A stretch of DNA of 16,082 nt, from NCBI GenBank assembly GCA_028565635.1, contig JAOXYB010015010.1, positions 1,538 to 17,619 of the forward strand, in the 5' to 3' direction. This DNA is from Phoronis ovalis. Its lineage: Eukaryota; Phoronida; Phoronidae. Of this stretch, positions 8,424 through 15,940 are shown piece by piece. Within the stretch, counting starts at the first letter, position 1; the number at the start of each line of letters is the position of its first letter. Position numbers and translations under genes: made by a program. The notes under the pieces were generated by a model. It saw only the letters and a list, made by a program, of their open reading frames with translations. It was not told where the DNA came from and searched no databases.

Positions 8424-8757
8424 GTTTATAGTGTCATTGTTAACTGGAAAACACAAAAAGAGATGTGGGTCATGGAAAAATCAATACAAATATACCAGTT
8501 TGTAGAGGTGTTACAAATATATACCAGTTCCAAGTTTTCTTGTTGTAGGTTTTTAATAAGTTTTTTTTGTTTCAAGTGCCGGGTACTTTTCAAAATTAGT
8601 CTCCCGGGCAGGGATTCCTCAATTTTTTGGTGCTGGACACACCCGTATGCAATCTTTTGTATATAATAGTGATCCTACTTTGGTTATAGCAGACTATATA
8701 CTTAGATAAACTCTGGCAGGACAGAATGGACATAGTATATAATATAATAGTAAATAG

Positions 8758-9244
8758 GGTCATGTACCCCGGGGGGTACTTGATAGAAAAGTTTGTAGGG
8801 GTGTCAGGGTAAAAAAAACCTGACCCTGTGGTAAATAAAGATCACCAAAAATATACCTTGTCGTAAATAAACAAAAAACATGAAAAATATACCCTGTTGT
8901 AAATGAAAAAACATGAAAAATATACCTTGTCGTAAATAACTCTCCTGAAATAGATACCCTGTGGTAAATAAATATGGAAAAATTTACGAACCTTAATTTT
9001 TCATACCTGTCATAAATGCGTTTTCAAGAAATACACCCTGTGGCAAACGAATATTTTTTAAAAATATACCGTGGTAAATATCCAACTAAAAATATACCCT
9101 GAGGTAAATAAGTCTTTAAAAAACGTGAAACTGAAAAACATACCCCGTGCCAGGTAAATCCGGGAGGTGAAAAAAGTGGGTCTATTGGGCGGCACATATA
9201 ATATAGTGGCTTTGAGTTTCAATGACAGTACCCCAGGGTCATGT
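8758..9244. mobile_element. Non-autonomous inverted-repeat element of about 471 bp with 8-bp or longer target duplication
   Basis: AGGGTCATGT occurs at both boundaries (left about 8756-8765, right 9235-9244). The minimal 8-bp reading is GGTCATGT at 8758-8765 and 9237-9244. The left end reads ACCCCGGGGGGTACTTGATA. The reverse complement of the right end reads CTGGGGTACTGTCATTGAAA, so both ends carry GGGGTACT followed by a GAAA-containing tract. The interior is almost entirely a degenerate minisatellite. There is no transposase. It has the same design as the element at 6122-6457. Confidence 0.6.
8813..9160. repeat. Degenerate minisatellite with ATACCCTGTGGTAAATAAA core
   Basis: About ten diverged units of roughly 25-40 bp share the core AAAATATACCCTGTGGTAAATAAA with variants such as ACCTTGTCGTAAATAA and ACCGTGGTAAAT. 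It fills the interior of the 8766-9236 element. Similar but weaker motifs (TATACCCCCATGGTAAA, CCCTTTGGTAAACC) recur near 11260-11530. Confidence 0.85.
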
Positions 9245-9249
9245 TCAGC

Positions 9250-9328
9250 ACTAGTTCTAGCTTTATGACCCTATTATCTTGCCTAAGGCACGTAGGCAAG
9301 ATAGTAGGGTCATAAAGCTAGGACTAGT
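9250..9328. repeat. Near-perfect 37-bp-arm hairpin
   Basis: The left arm 9250-9286/7 (ACTAGTTCTAGCTTTATGAC...) pairs with the right arm 9292-9328 (...GTCATAAAGCTAGGACTAGT). There are about three mismatches over 37 bp and a loop of about five bases. It is not a tRNA and shows no coding signal. It directly follows the right boundary of the 471-bp element and shares the AGGGTCAT word with that element's target duplication. Confidence 0.85.
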
Positions 9329-9418
9329 TCAGCACCAGTTCAGTAGAGTACCCGGGACTCGGGAGTTGTACTTAGTTAGCTCAGATAGGTGAATATGCAG
9401 TGATTACAGGCACCTTAC

Positions 9419-9550
9419 CTGACAGTTCTACACTAAAACTTCACAGACATCGGCTCCGAATGATGCATACGCACTTGAAAAGTTAAAATAAGTGACAACT
9501 GTACATTGTATTTTCTAAAAAGTTGCTTCCAAAGTATGTTTCCCCTCCTC
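9419..9550 (-). other. Candidate non-coding first exon of MTFMT
   Basis: On the minus strand, sequence upstream of the excellent donor CTGTCAG|GTAAGG (exon end 9419) is less AT-rich than its surroundings. It could be the MTFMT 5' UTR spliced to 8443. The right boundary (transcription start) is a guess. Nothing coding is claimed. Confidence 0.3.
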
Positions 9551-9862
9551 ACGTTAGAATCGGTGAAACTGCTCGCTCAATAACGCAAGTCGAATACCAC
9601 TAGATTTCCAAGTAAAACTCAATCTCCGAAAAATATTTTGTTTATTTCTATTTTTACCGAAACAATTTAAAAGATAAAAGATGAAACCATTATTTATCCT
9701 AGGATATAGAAAACTCTAAGAGTATTTTTCAGCGTTCTAACGCCATTTTCATCGACTCCAGCATCGAAGGCATTAATTTCAGGGCCTTACACATTCGAAT
9801 TATATAATTTTGAACATTATTTTCGATTTAATTTTAAAAATATGTGATTACAGAATATTGAA
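9551..9862. promoter_or_regulatory. Candidate divergent promoter between MTFMT and PPIP5K
   Basis: This sits between a candidate leftward 5' exon (ending at 9419) and a candidate rightward first exon (9863-9901). The left edge contains locally GC-richer sequence (CCCCTCCTCACGTTAGAATCGG, CTCGCTCAATAACGC) with several CpGs in otherwise CpG-poor DNA. No convincing TATA box is placed. Head-to-head gene order is certain; the promoter position is inferred. Confidence 0.25.
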
Positions 9863-9901
9863 ATGTCTCAGACTGCGTCACTTCTCAGCCAGAGAATAAA
9901 G
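9863..9901 (+). CDS. Candidate alternative first coding exon (13 codons), possibly of PPIP5K
   Basis: ATG at 9863 opens MSQTASLLSQRIK and runs into a donor AAG|GTAATT in phase 0. That phase would join in frame to PPIP5K exon 2, which starts at 12535 in phase 0. This is suggestive only: the peptide is too short to recognise. Alternatively the segment may be a 5'-UTR exon or not transcribed. The better-supported PPIP5K start is at 11667. Confidence 0.2.
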
Positions 9902-10295
9902 GTAATTGTTTAATAGTATCCTAACGTCGTGCGATAACTATCTACTTACGAATGTTGTGGTTCCTTTCTAAAAATTAGATTCGCGCTTTAGCCTATAAGT
10001 TTATTCCTTTGGCTTTAGGCTTTAAAAGTTTAATGAAATAATAATATGTTTTTATTGTATTTATGCCCTAGCATATCTAGGCATTGCTTTAGCTTACGTT
10101 TTTATTGAATCCAAGTGTTAACTTGCTAATTCTAACTTGTATTAGCTAACTAAGGCTAAATTTAAAATATTAACTATTAAGTTATTTTAGCCATACTAGC
10201 CTAACTAAAAGGACCCTGCTCATAACTGTTTATTCCATAAGTCATGTCATCTTTTTTTTTAGTTATTCTAATAAAATATGCAGTTACATTCATAG

Positions 10296-10857
10296 GATCC
10301 AAATTAGTCCTTGTTCATGCGTTCTGCACTAGCTCTTGATAATCTGATTTGTGAGCTGAGCGAACAGTCATGGAAACTTACATAGCCAATTACAGTGCAA
10401 GTGCCCAAACTTCGAAATCTATGTAATTCCTACCGAATTAGTTCATACATCACTGTTGGAGTGTCCAGATACTCTCTGATTATCCAATTTCAACTTCAGC
10501 TACTCCCTTCACCATTTGAAACTCCTGAATTCAGTTTTTACCATGCAGTAAGCTTGTTTTACCCTGGGCCTCACACACCAACCCAGTTTTTTGGCAAGTA
10601 TCCCATCCCTCTGGGTGCCAGTGCAGGAATTGCAAATAGCCATAGAAGTAGTGGGAGTTGAAGTTGGATAATTGGGATAATCAGAGAGTATCTGGACGCT
10701 GATATATGAACTAATTCGGTAGGAATTACATAGATTTCCAAGTGTGAGCACTTTCACTGTAATTGGCTATGTAAGATTTCATGACTGTTCTCGCAGCTCA
10801 CAAGTCAGATTATCAAGAACTAGTGCAGAACGTCATGAACCAGGACTAGATCCAAAT
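10296..10857. mobile_element. Mutator-like foldback element, 544 bp, with perfect 9-bp target duplication
   Basis: GATCCAAAT at 10296-10304 is repeated exactly at 10849-10857. The element 10305-10848 starts TAGTCCTTGTTCATG and ends CATGAACCAGGACTA. The inverted arms are about 200 bp long (10305 to about 10505; about 10655 to 10848) and highly similar, for example TTCTGCACTAG, TTGATAATCTGA, CTTACATAGCCAATTACAGT and ATGTAATTCCTACCGAATTA on the left arm against their complements on the right. About 150 bp of unique sequence lies between. Long inverted repeats with a 9-bp duplication fit Mutator-like elements. No transposase is encoded. Confidence 0.85.
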
Positions 10858-11259
10858 AATCAAGTTACAAGAATACGCTGTCATTGATCTACTAGGAATA
10901 GTGTTATTTACTAAATTAGGTATACCTTCAAAAATGCTTCATACATCAGCTAATTGTGTTAAAAGGGTATGCACCTTTACATATTTTGATTGAAAAAAAT
11001 CTACCTTCCCACCAACCCAATATATATTATATGCTAAGACTTTGTCAGGCTATGGGAAAAATTACAAACAATTTTTAAATCTGATCTTACTTGGCGATGT
11101 CACCAGTGTTTACTTCCAGGGTTATTTTATTGCAGATTAATCCAAAATTCACCAGACATATGGCATTCATTTTGCTTAAACCACCATTTAAACAATGGGT
11201 GCTTGGTAAGAAACTAGGTGGGTGTGAGTCCCGAGGCAAAGTAATACATCGCAATTTAC

Positions 11260-11535
11260 CGTATATATCTGTACCCCTTGGTAAACTAAACCCTAGAATG
11301 TGTCGTAGTTATTTTTTAAGAAAGGTACTAGTAAGTAAGTCCTAATAATAATGTATAAAAATAATCCCTTTGGTAAACCATTATTTGACCAAATTGTAAA
11401 TGAATTTAAAGTAGAGGCCCAAGGTAAAGAAATTATATACCATGGTAACAACTGAGTTCCAAAAATATACCCCCATGGTAAAAAAAATCCTAGGAATGGT
11501 ACAGTATATATACCCTAGCACAGTAAACAAAATCC
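11260..11535. repeat. Weak degenerate repeat with TATACCCCCATGGTAAA motifs
   Basis: Loosely spaced variants of a TACCCC(N)TGGTAAA core recur (CTGTACCCCTTGGTAAAC, ATCCCTTTGGTAAACC, TATACCATGGTAAC, ATATACCCCCATGGTAAA, ATATACCCTAGCACAGTAAAC). They resemble the 8813-9160 minisatellite. No element ends could be defined. Confidence 0.4.
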
Positions 11536-11666
11536 TGTATAAACAGAAAGTTTTCATCCATCATGTTAATTTGTTTGATATAGGAGATAGCTGTGTGTGT
11601 GAGGTATTGGGTGTGATCTGAAGTGTTACTGACTGTCTTAACTAATCAGCAACAACTTTGTATAAC

Positions 11667-11753
11667 ATGGCATCCTCACCTAGAAATCTCTATCAAGATA
11701 GTTTTATGTCCTCCGCAAATTTTTTCTTGGGTGAAGATCCCTACTTAATGGAG
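11667..11753 (+). CDS. PPIP5K: PPIP5K coding exon 1
   Basis: It has 29 codons from ATG 11667 to GAG|GTAAGT, phase 0. It encodes [20 protein letters not shown], then LGED. The A-x-FFLG stretch recalls the leader of vertebrate PPIP5K before its acidic linker. A decayed copy lies in intron 2 (12931-12990). Confidence 0.8.
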
Positions 11754-14700
11754 GTAAGTAATTACGTAAAGCTGCTAAATGTAACAGTATCATGTAATAC
11801 CTGAAGACCTGATAGCTGAGAAGGAATATTTATTATTAACCATATATGTTTTCCAAGTTAAAGTCGACTGGAAACATCACTTCTTGAAGGCTGAAAATAT
11901 GTCTTCTGTAAACAACCAGGACGGCTATTAGAGTCCAAATTAGTTAACTAGCACTTTTGAATTATTTATTTGTCATATAATGAAAGAATTAGTGTACAAA
12001 ACAGTGTTGATCTGTGTTTGATCAAGTTAAGAAGATGTCTTTCCTCTTAAATTGGACAATGGATTTTAAAATAAGTATTATGTAGTCACTATAAGTATAT
12101 CAACATAAAAATCGCAAAAAATTGGAAATTTGAAAAAAATAGATCTATATACTTGCGACGTTTCAGGCTTTCGACCTTCATCAAGTGTCAACATACTTGA
12201 TAAACGCTGAAATGTCATAAATATATTTATTTTTTTTAAGTATCCCATTTTATGTGATTTTTATGTTAAAATAAGCGTTTAAAAAAAACCTTAACTGAAC
12301 TGAGGTTATTTGAAAAAACATATATAGTTTTTTAATTATGCATTATAGAATTTAAGAAAGAGATAGCAGAATGCTCATGTGTATACATGCATTCTATTTA
12401 ATACGACCATTAGTAATTAGTTTTTTAATAAATGCCAAGTTAGCTCTTGCTGTTAGTTATACTGCTACAGGCAAAGGCATTCATCTACATTAATACTTTG
12501 TTACAATGCAGAATGCAATTGTCTGTTTATCCAGTTTGATGATGAAGAAGATGGAGAAAGGCGTAAAATAATTATTGGTATATGTGCCATGGCTAAAAAG
12601 TCAAACTCAAAGCCGATGCGTGAAATTATCGAACGGCTGGAGAGATTTGAATACCTAGAAGTGAAAATGTTTGATGAGAAAATAATTCTTAACGAACCAG
12701 TTGAAGAATGGCCACTCTGTGATACACTCATTTCATTCCATTCTACCGGCTTTCCACTGGATAAAGCTATTGCTTATGCAGATTTACGGAAGCCTTTTGT
12801 GATCAACGATTTGAACATGCAGTATCTTCTACAAGACAGGTAACTGACGTGTGATTTGGATGAAGTTTTAAGGTCTGTCAGAAAAGACTGTTTGAAATTT
12901 CGCGGTATCTCTGTAACAAACTTGGTTAAGCTATCAAGACAATTTTATGTCCACAAATTTTCCTTGGTTGAGGATCCCTGCCAATTGGAGCATTCTCAGT
13001 ATTTGAAATTCCTCCCATAGTAGCTTCATCAATAGTCATACTACATTCTATAGCCCACGAAAAGTTGATTACTTCCCATGTACGTTCTCCTATATTGGCC
13101 TTTAGACAAAAAGTACAATAAAACTCCCCTCAAAAGATTTCTAGATCACCACGTGACAAATTTCATCAGCACTAAAGAAGAAGAAACCAAAATCAATTTT
13201 ACAGACAATGTCAGTCACACTACATTCTGCGGCCCACGGTTACTTCCCATTTATTCAAATAGACATTCTCCTTTATTGGCCTTTAGAAAAATTCCCCCCA
13301 AAGATCAGATAAATTTTATCAACACTAAAGAAGAAGAAACCAAAATAAATATTTAAAGAATTTTTTTTTTTTTTTGATAGGGTTGCTGTACATAAATTGT
13401 TAGAAGAAAATGGTATTGATTTGCCCATGTATGCACTACTACAGAGAGATGAAAATAGTCAGGGTAAGAAAAACTTGGATCTGATGTATGAGATCTACCC
13501 ATTCCTTGGACACATCACGCAATCTTCTTAAGTTAAACTATTTTTAACTTTAAAACACTGAATTTTGGAATATGTTATGCTGCTCTAAGGTCATCAGATT
13601 TTGTAATCAGCTGCGGAAGGAAAAGATGGTATTAGCTAACAACTTTGTGTCATCTTACTGCCATTTTGTTATGTGCCATGATTCAGTAACTATTCCATTT
13701 CTTCAGATTCTTGTTTGAGTGTGCACTGGAACAGATGATTAAGATACATTAAATGGAGTTTATTATTAAGTGATGGTTGGATTTCTTTCAGATTCTTGTC
13801 ATTTCATTGAAACTGATGATCAGATAGAGGTAAATGGAATTGTTCTCCAGAAACCATTTGTAGAAAAACCTGTCAATGCTGACGATCACAATGTCTTTAT
13901 TTATTACCCAACTTCTGCTGGTGGAGGAAGCCAGAGGCTTTTTAGAAAGGTATAATATTTATGTTAGGTCAAAAAAAAATCTAAGTATCAGTCAACGTCT
14001 GTTTAATAACTTTTAGCTGTCCCTGTGAGTTTTTTCTTCAATCCAGTAAGGGTGTTTCTTGGATTAATGTGATACTGTCAAAGGATTTTTGTTTCATATG
14101 TCCATTATAGATTTTCAACGAATATTATCATTCTGATGTTTCAAGAGTTAGCAAATCGTCATACTGTAAAATGTTAGATTTCAATATTTATCAATAAGAA
14201 GTGCATTGATCTGTTGCCTGACTGGAGTTAATTTCAATGCAAGCACATAACTCCCATTTTTGCGTGTCGCATAACATTATTATATTTTATTTGAACAGAT
14301 CGGCAACAAAAGCAGCGTGTATTCTCCTGTCAGTCGAGTGCGGACGATGGGTTCATTTATTTATGAAAACTTTATGCCTACTGACGGAACAGATATTAAG
14401 GTACGCGTCACGATTTTGACAATGCATTTCTTTAATTCTGCTCTGTATCCAAGAGAAATTGAGATAAGTTAAAAATAATTTTTGGATTCACACATGTTTA
14501 ATGGGTTTACTGTTTGCTTTGTGCTGTGGTATATGTAAAATAATCAAAAAGTTCAGCTATACAAAGTCACACAAGTAACCATAACATCTTGTAATTAAAA
14601 AACTTTCTCATTAGATCGGAGAGAAAACATGACATCGGAGAATTACTTTATTTCGGCGTTGAGAGTTAAATTTGCTTTTAAGATGTTTAAATAAATCCAT

Positions 14701-15940
14701 TCCTCTCTCAGGTTTATACAGTGGGCGGTGAATACGCTCATGCTGAGGCCAGGAAATCACCGGCATTAGACGGTAAAGTGGAACGTGATAAAAATGGTAA
14801 AGAAGTACGGTATCCAATCATCTTGTCAGCAAAAGAAAAATTAATAGCCAGAACTGTTTGTTTAGCTTTCAAGGTAATTTTACTGTGACAAGTAATTACT
14901 ACTGTAACAGCTTTATCAAAACAATTTCCGAATGTTTAAATAAAATAAGTTTAAAAAAGCAACTTGACTAGTTTAATTTGGCACTTCACTGTTTATTTCT
15001 GGGCAAGTTAGTATCGTAGTTATATCGAAAATTTAAGAGTGTTTTGCTTGTTTTTTAAGACTTATTTTGTATAATTTTATTTATTAGCTGATCTATAATT
15101 GTTCATCACCATGTCTTCTGCTGCAATAAAGTGGCAATTAGTAGTTACATAAAATAGCTACTGATTGACACACACTTCCAAAACATCAATAAGGCAATAT
15201 TATTTGGTATAGTTGTAATTATGTTGAATAGTTAAACCACTATATCATCACTCTAATTTTTTTAAATTAACACTTTATGTAAAACACACCTTGAAAGTGT
15301 TGTTAATAAAAGTTTACAATCGTTAAACAAGCCTTTTGTAAATAAAAGTGAAAATTTGAAAAGGTCGTGCCTGTTAAACAAGTTTTTTTTTGTCTCATCA
15401 GCGCCTGAATTTAAATACAACACATACATATAATTTTGAAAAAATATTTAAATAGTTTTCACCAACAAGTATATGTGAAATAATTAAATTATATCAGATG
15501 GTAAATTTCTGCTAACCCCGGTTTCGTTAATTTTATTAATAAAAAAAGTGGCTTTCACTGTAATATACAGGCAGGTAAAAATGCAAGAAACAGTGGTGAC
15601 CTCTGAACTAACGATACGCCACCTTAAAGTATACAGTATGTATAGGATTTTTCTACATTTACAAAGCGCTTTACAATACTGTAATTGCATTAAAAGATAC
15701 GTTGTATAAAAATGTTTCTAAACTCCTCACATAGCCACTGTTAATGTTAATGCTACTCGATGCTCATTTTTAGTTCATTGTGCCACAATACTCATTATTA
15801 TGTTAAATCTTTTTGCAGCAAACTGTCTGTGGCTTTGATCTACTTCGAGCCAATGGTAGATCATATGTCTGTGATGTGAATGGTTTTAGTTTTGTTAAAA
15901 CCTCAAACAAATATTATGACGACTGTGCCAAAATTTTAGG
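11667..15940 (+). CDS. PPIP5K: PPIP5K (VIP1): first seven coding exons (3' partial)
   Basis: The model joins 11667-11753, 12535-12839, 13381-13463, 13792-13949, 14299-14400, 14712-14873 and 15819-15940, giving 339 codons with all phases consistent. PPIP5Ks are cytosolic kinases that phosphorylate InsP6 and 5-InsP7 to make diphosphoinositol pyrophosphates. The product has a short acidic leader, then the N-terminal domain with [18 protein letters not shown] (Lys50-Lys51 and Lys55 in the family's basic nucleotide/phosphate-binding stretch). The ATP-grasp fold follows: PFVEKPV (180-186), [10 protein letters not shown] (202-211), [17 protein letters not shown] (from 255), and GFD (Asp306) with CDVNGF (Asp318, Asn320), matching the family's metal-binding positions. 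The rest of the kinase domain and the histidine-phosphatase-like domain lie beyond the right edge. The frame is intact throughout. The introns carry decayed exon copies and tandem duplications. Confidence 0.97.
11754..12534 (+). other. PPIP5K intron 1
   Basis: This 781-bp GT-AG intron (GTAAGT to TTTATCCAG) is phase 0. It contains a foldback element at about 12101-12266 and is otherwise AT-rich with nothing recognisable. Confidence 0.8.
12101..12266. mobile_element. Small foldback element in PPIP5K intron 1
   Basis: Arms of about 75-80 bp pair imperfectly. The left arm has CAACATAAAAATCGC, a GAAAAAAATAGATCTATATA-type AT tract, CGACGTTTCAG and TTCATCAAGT. The reverse complement of the right arm has TAACATAAAAATCAC, an AAAAAAAATAAATATATT tract, GACATTTCAGCG and TTATCAAGT. 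The loop is GTCAACAT. TTAAAATAAG occurs on both sides (12065 and 12266), but it is not symmetric to the arms, so a target duplication is not claimed. Confidence 0.6.
12535..12839 (+). CDS. PPIP5K: PPIP5K coding exon 2
   Basis: The acceptor is GTTTATCCAG|TTT and the donor is GACAG|GTAACT. It has 101 codons plus 2 nt (residues 30-130). It encodes an acidic linker ([10 protein letters not shown]), the beta strand and basic loop [17 protein letters not shown], then [20 protein letters not shown] and [17 protein letters not shown], all highly conserved VIP1-family segments. Confidence 0.97.
12931..12990 (+). pseudogene. Decayed copy of PPIP5K exon 1
   Basis: The segment aligns along its length with 11690-11753 of exon 1: about 50 of 60 bases agree, with one 3-base gap and one 1-base gap. 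Shared blocks include CTATCAAGA, TTTTATGTC, CAAATTTT and GATCCCT, and both end TGGAG. The 1-base gap breaks the frame, and no donor GT follows the final GAG (CATT instead of GTAA). It is a dead duplicate exon. Confidence 0.7.
13015..13356. repeat. Diverged direct duplication in PPIP5K intron 2
   Basis: Two copies (about 13035-13202 and 13213-13356) share CTACATTCT, GCCCACG, TTACTTCCCAT, TTCTCCT, TATTGGCCTTTAGA and CACTAAAGAAGAAGAAACCA. The offset drops from 178 to 153 bp, so one copy carries about 25 extra bases. It is non-coding. Confidence 0.85.
13381..13463 (+). CDS. PPIP5K: PPIP5K coding exon 3
   Basis: The acceptor is TTTTTGATAG|GGT and the donor is CAGG|GTAAGA. It has 1 nt, 27 codons (residues 132-158) and 1 nt. 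It encodes [20 protein letters not shown] then QRDENSQ, the helix and strand that open the ATP-grasp domain. Confidence 0.95.
13464..13791 (+). other. PPIP5K intron 3 with decayed exon-4 start
   Basis: This 328-bp GT-AG phase-1 intron contains a decayed copy of the exon-4 acceptor and first codons about 85 bp upstream of the real one (13696-13760). I see nothing else in it. Confidence 0.8.
13696..13760 (+). pseudogene. Decayed copy of the exon-4 acceptor and exon start
   Basis: CCATTTCTTCAGATTCTTGT here parallels ATTTCTTTCAGATTCTTGTC at the true exon 4. Further on, GGAACAGATGATTAAGATA then TTAAATGGAGTT parallels GAAACTGATGATCAGATAG then GTAAATGGAATT. Small insertions separate the blocks. Spliced in, this copy would read DSCLSV and reach an in-frame TGA within about eleven codons, so it is not a usable alternative exon. 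Confidence 0.6.
13792..13949 (+). CDS. PPIP5K: PPIP5K coding exon 4
   Basis: The acceptor is TTTCTTTCAG|AT and the donor is AGAAAG|GTATAA. It has 2 nt plus 52 codons (residues 160-211). It encodes [20 protein letters not shown], then [20 protein letters not shown]. These are the KPFVEKP strand and the glycine-rich [10 protein letters not shown] loop of the VIP1 ATP-grasp domain. Confidence 0.97.
13950..14298 (+). other. PPIP5K intron 4
   Basis: This 349-bp GT-AG phase-0 intron is AT-rich. I see no exon, repeat or element in it. Confidence 0.75.
14299..14400 (+). CDS. PPIP5K: PPIP5K coding exon 5
   Basis: The acceptor is TTTGAACAG|ATC and the donor is ATTAAG|GTACGC. It has 34 codons (residues 212-245), phase 0. 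It encodes [20 protein letters not shown], then [13 protein letters not shown], a strongly conserved family block. Confidence 0.97.
14401..14711 (+). other. PPIP5K intron 5
   Basis: This 311-bp GT-AG phase-0 intron (GTACGC to CCTCTCTCAG) holds no further feature that I can support. Confidence 0.75.
14712..14873 (+). CDS. PPIP5K: PPIP5K coding exon 6
   Basis: The acceptor is CCTCTCTCAG|GTT and the donor is TTCAAG|GTAATT. It has 54 codons (residues 246-299), phase 0. It encodes [20 protein letters not shown] and GKVERD, the phosphate-contacting basic region of the family, then [20 protein letters not shown]. Confidence 0.97.
14874..15818 (+). other. PPIP5K intron 6
   Basis: This 945-bp GT-AG phase-0 intron (GTAATT to TTTTTGCAG) is very AT-rich. 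It contains no coding signal or element that I can recognise. Confidence 0.75.
15819..15940 (+). CDS. PPIP5K: PPIP5K coding exon 7
   Basis: The acceptor is CTTTTTGCAG|CAA and the donor is TTTTAGG|GTAAGT. It has 40 codons (residues 300-339) plus 2 nt. It encodes [20 protein letters not shown], then NGFSFVK and [10 protein letters not shown]. Asp306, Asp318 and Asn320 sit where the family binds magnesium. The exon's last bases (TTTTAGG) reappear at the end of each unit of the downstream tandem repeat. Confidence 0.97.

Larger units (their letters stand above)
8444..9418 (-). other. Candidate MTFMT 5'-UTR intron containing a transposable element
   Basis: On the minus strand a strong donor (CAG|GTAAGG, GT at 9418-9417) upstream of MTFMT pairs plausibly with the acceptor TGTTTTCCAG ending at 8444. 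This would make a 5'-UTR intron of about 975 bp. It would contain the 471-bp element at 8766-9236 and the hairpin at 9250-9328. The call rests only on splice-site consensus and position. Confidence 0.35.
9902..11666. other. Region upstream of PPIP5K exon 1, no supported gene
   Basis: AT-rich sequence with the 544-bp Mutator-like element (10305-10848) as its main content. Low-complexity TAGCTAA-type sequence lies at 10060-10200. Scattered GGTAAA/TACCCC motifs at 11260-11530 recall the minisatellite of the 471-bp element. Open frames inside the element and at 11091-11345 have no family likeness and are not called. Confidence 0.6.
12840..13380 (+). other. PPIP5K intron 2 with decayed exon-1 copy and duplication
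   Basis: This 541-bp GT-AG phase-2 intron ends in a long T-run and GATAG. It holds a frameshifted copy of exon 1 (12931-12990) and a diverged direct duplication (13015-13356). A 92-codon open frame here results from the repeat and is not called as a gene. Confidence 0.8.

Noticed and set aside
8287-8666. Plus-strand frames opposite the MTFMT presequence exon
   Set aside because: They are antisense shadows of the minus-strand coding exon or unstructured sequence beyond it, with no family match.
8579-9362. CCGGGTACT at 8579 and its complement near 9350 as the ends of a larger outer element
   Set aside because: Only 9-10 bases match, no target duplication flanks them, and a better-supported element lies inside.
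10395-10757. Two opposite open frames of 88 and 82 codons with similar C-terminal or N-terminal text
   Set aside because: They lie in the two arms of the 544-bp inverted-repeat element and read the same repeat from both sides. They are not genes.
11091-11345. 84-codon open frame upstream of PPIP5K
   Set aside because: There is no recognisable motif, and part of it overlaps the weak TACCCC/GGTAAA repeat. It is likely chance.
13078-13356. 92-codon open frame with a repeated [10 protein letters not shown] phrase
   Set aside because: The frame and repeated phrase come from the direct duplication in PPIP5K intron 2. It has no family likeness and lies between well-defined exons.
14608-14640. CATTAG|ATCGGAGAGAAAACA, considered as a decayed copy of the exon-5 start (ACAG|ATCGGCAACAAAAGC)
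   Set aside because: Similarity is limited to about a dozen bases in AT-rich sequence. It is much weaker than the exon-1 and exon-4 copies.
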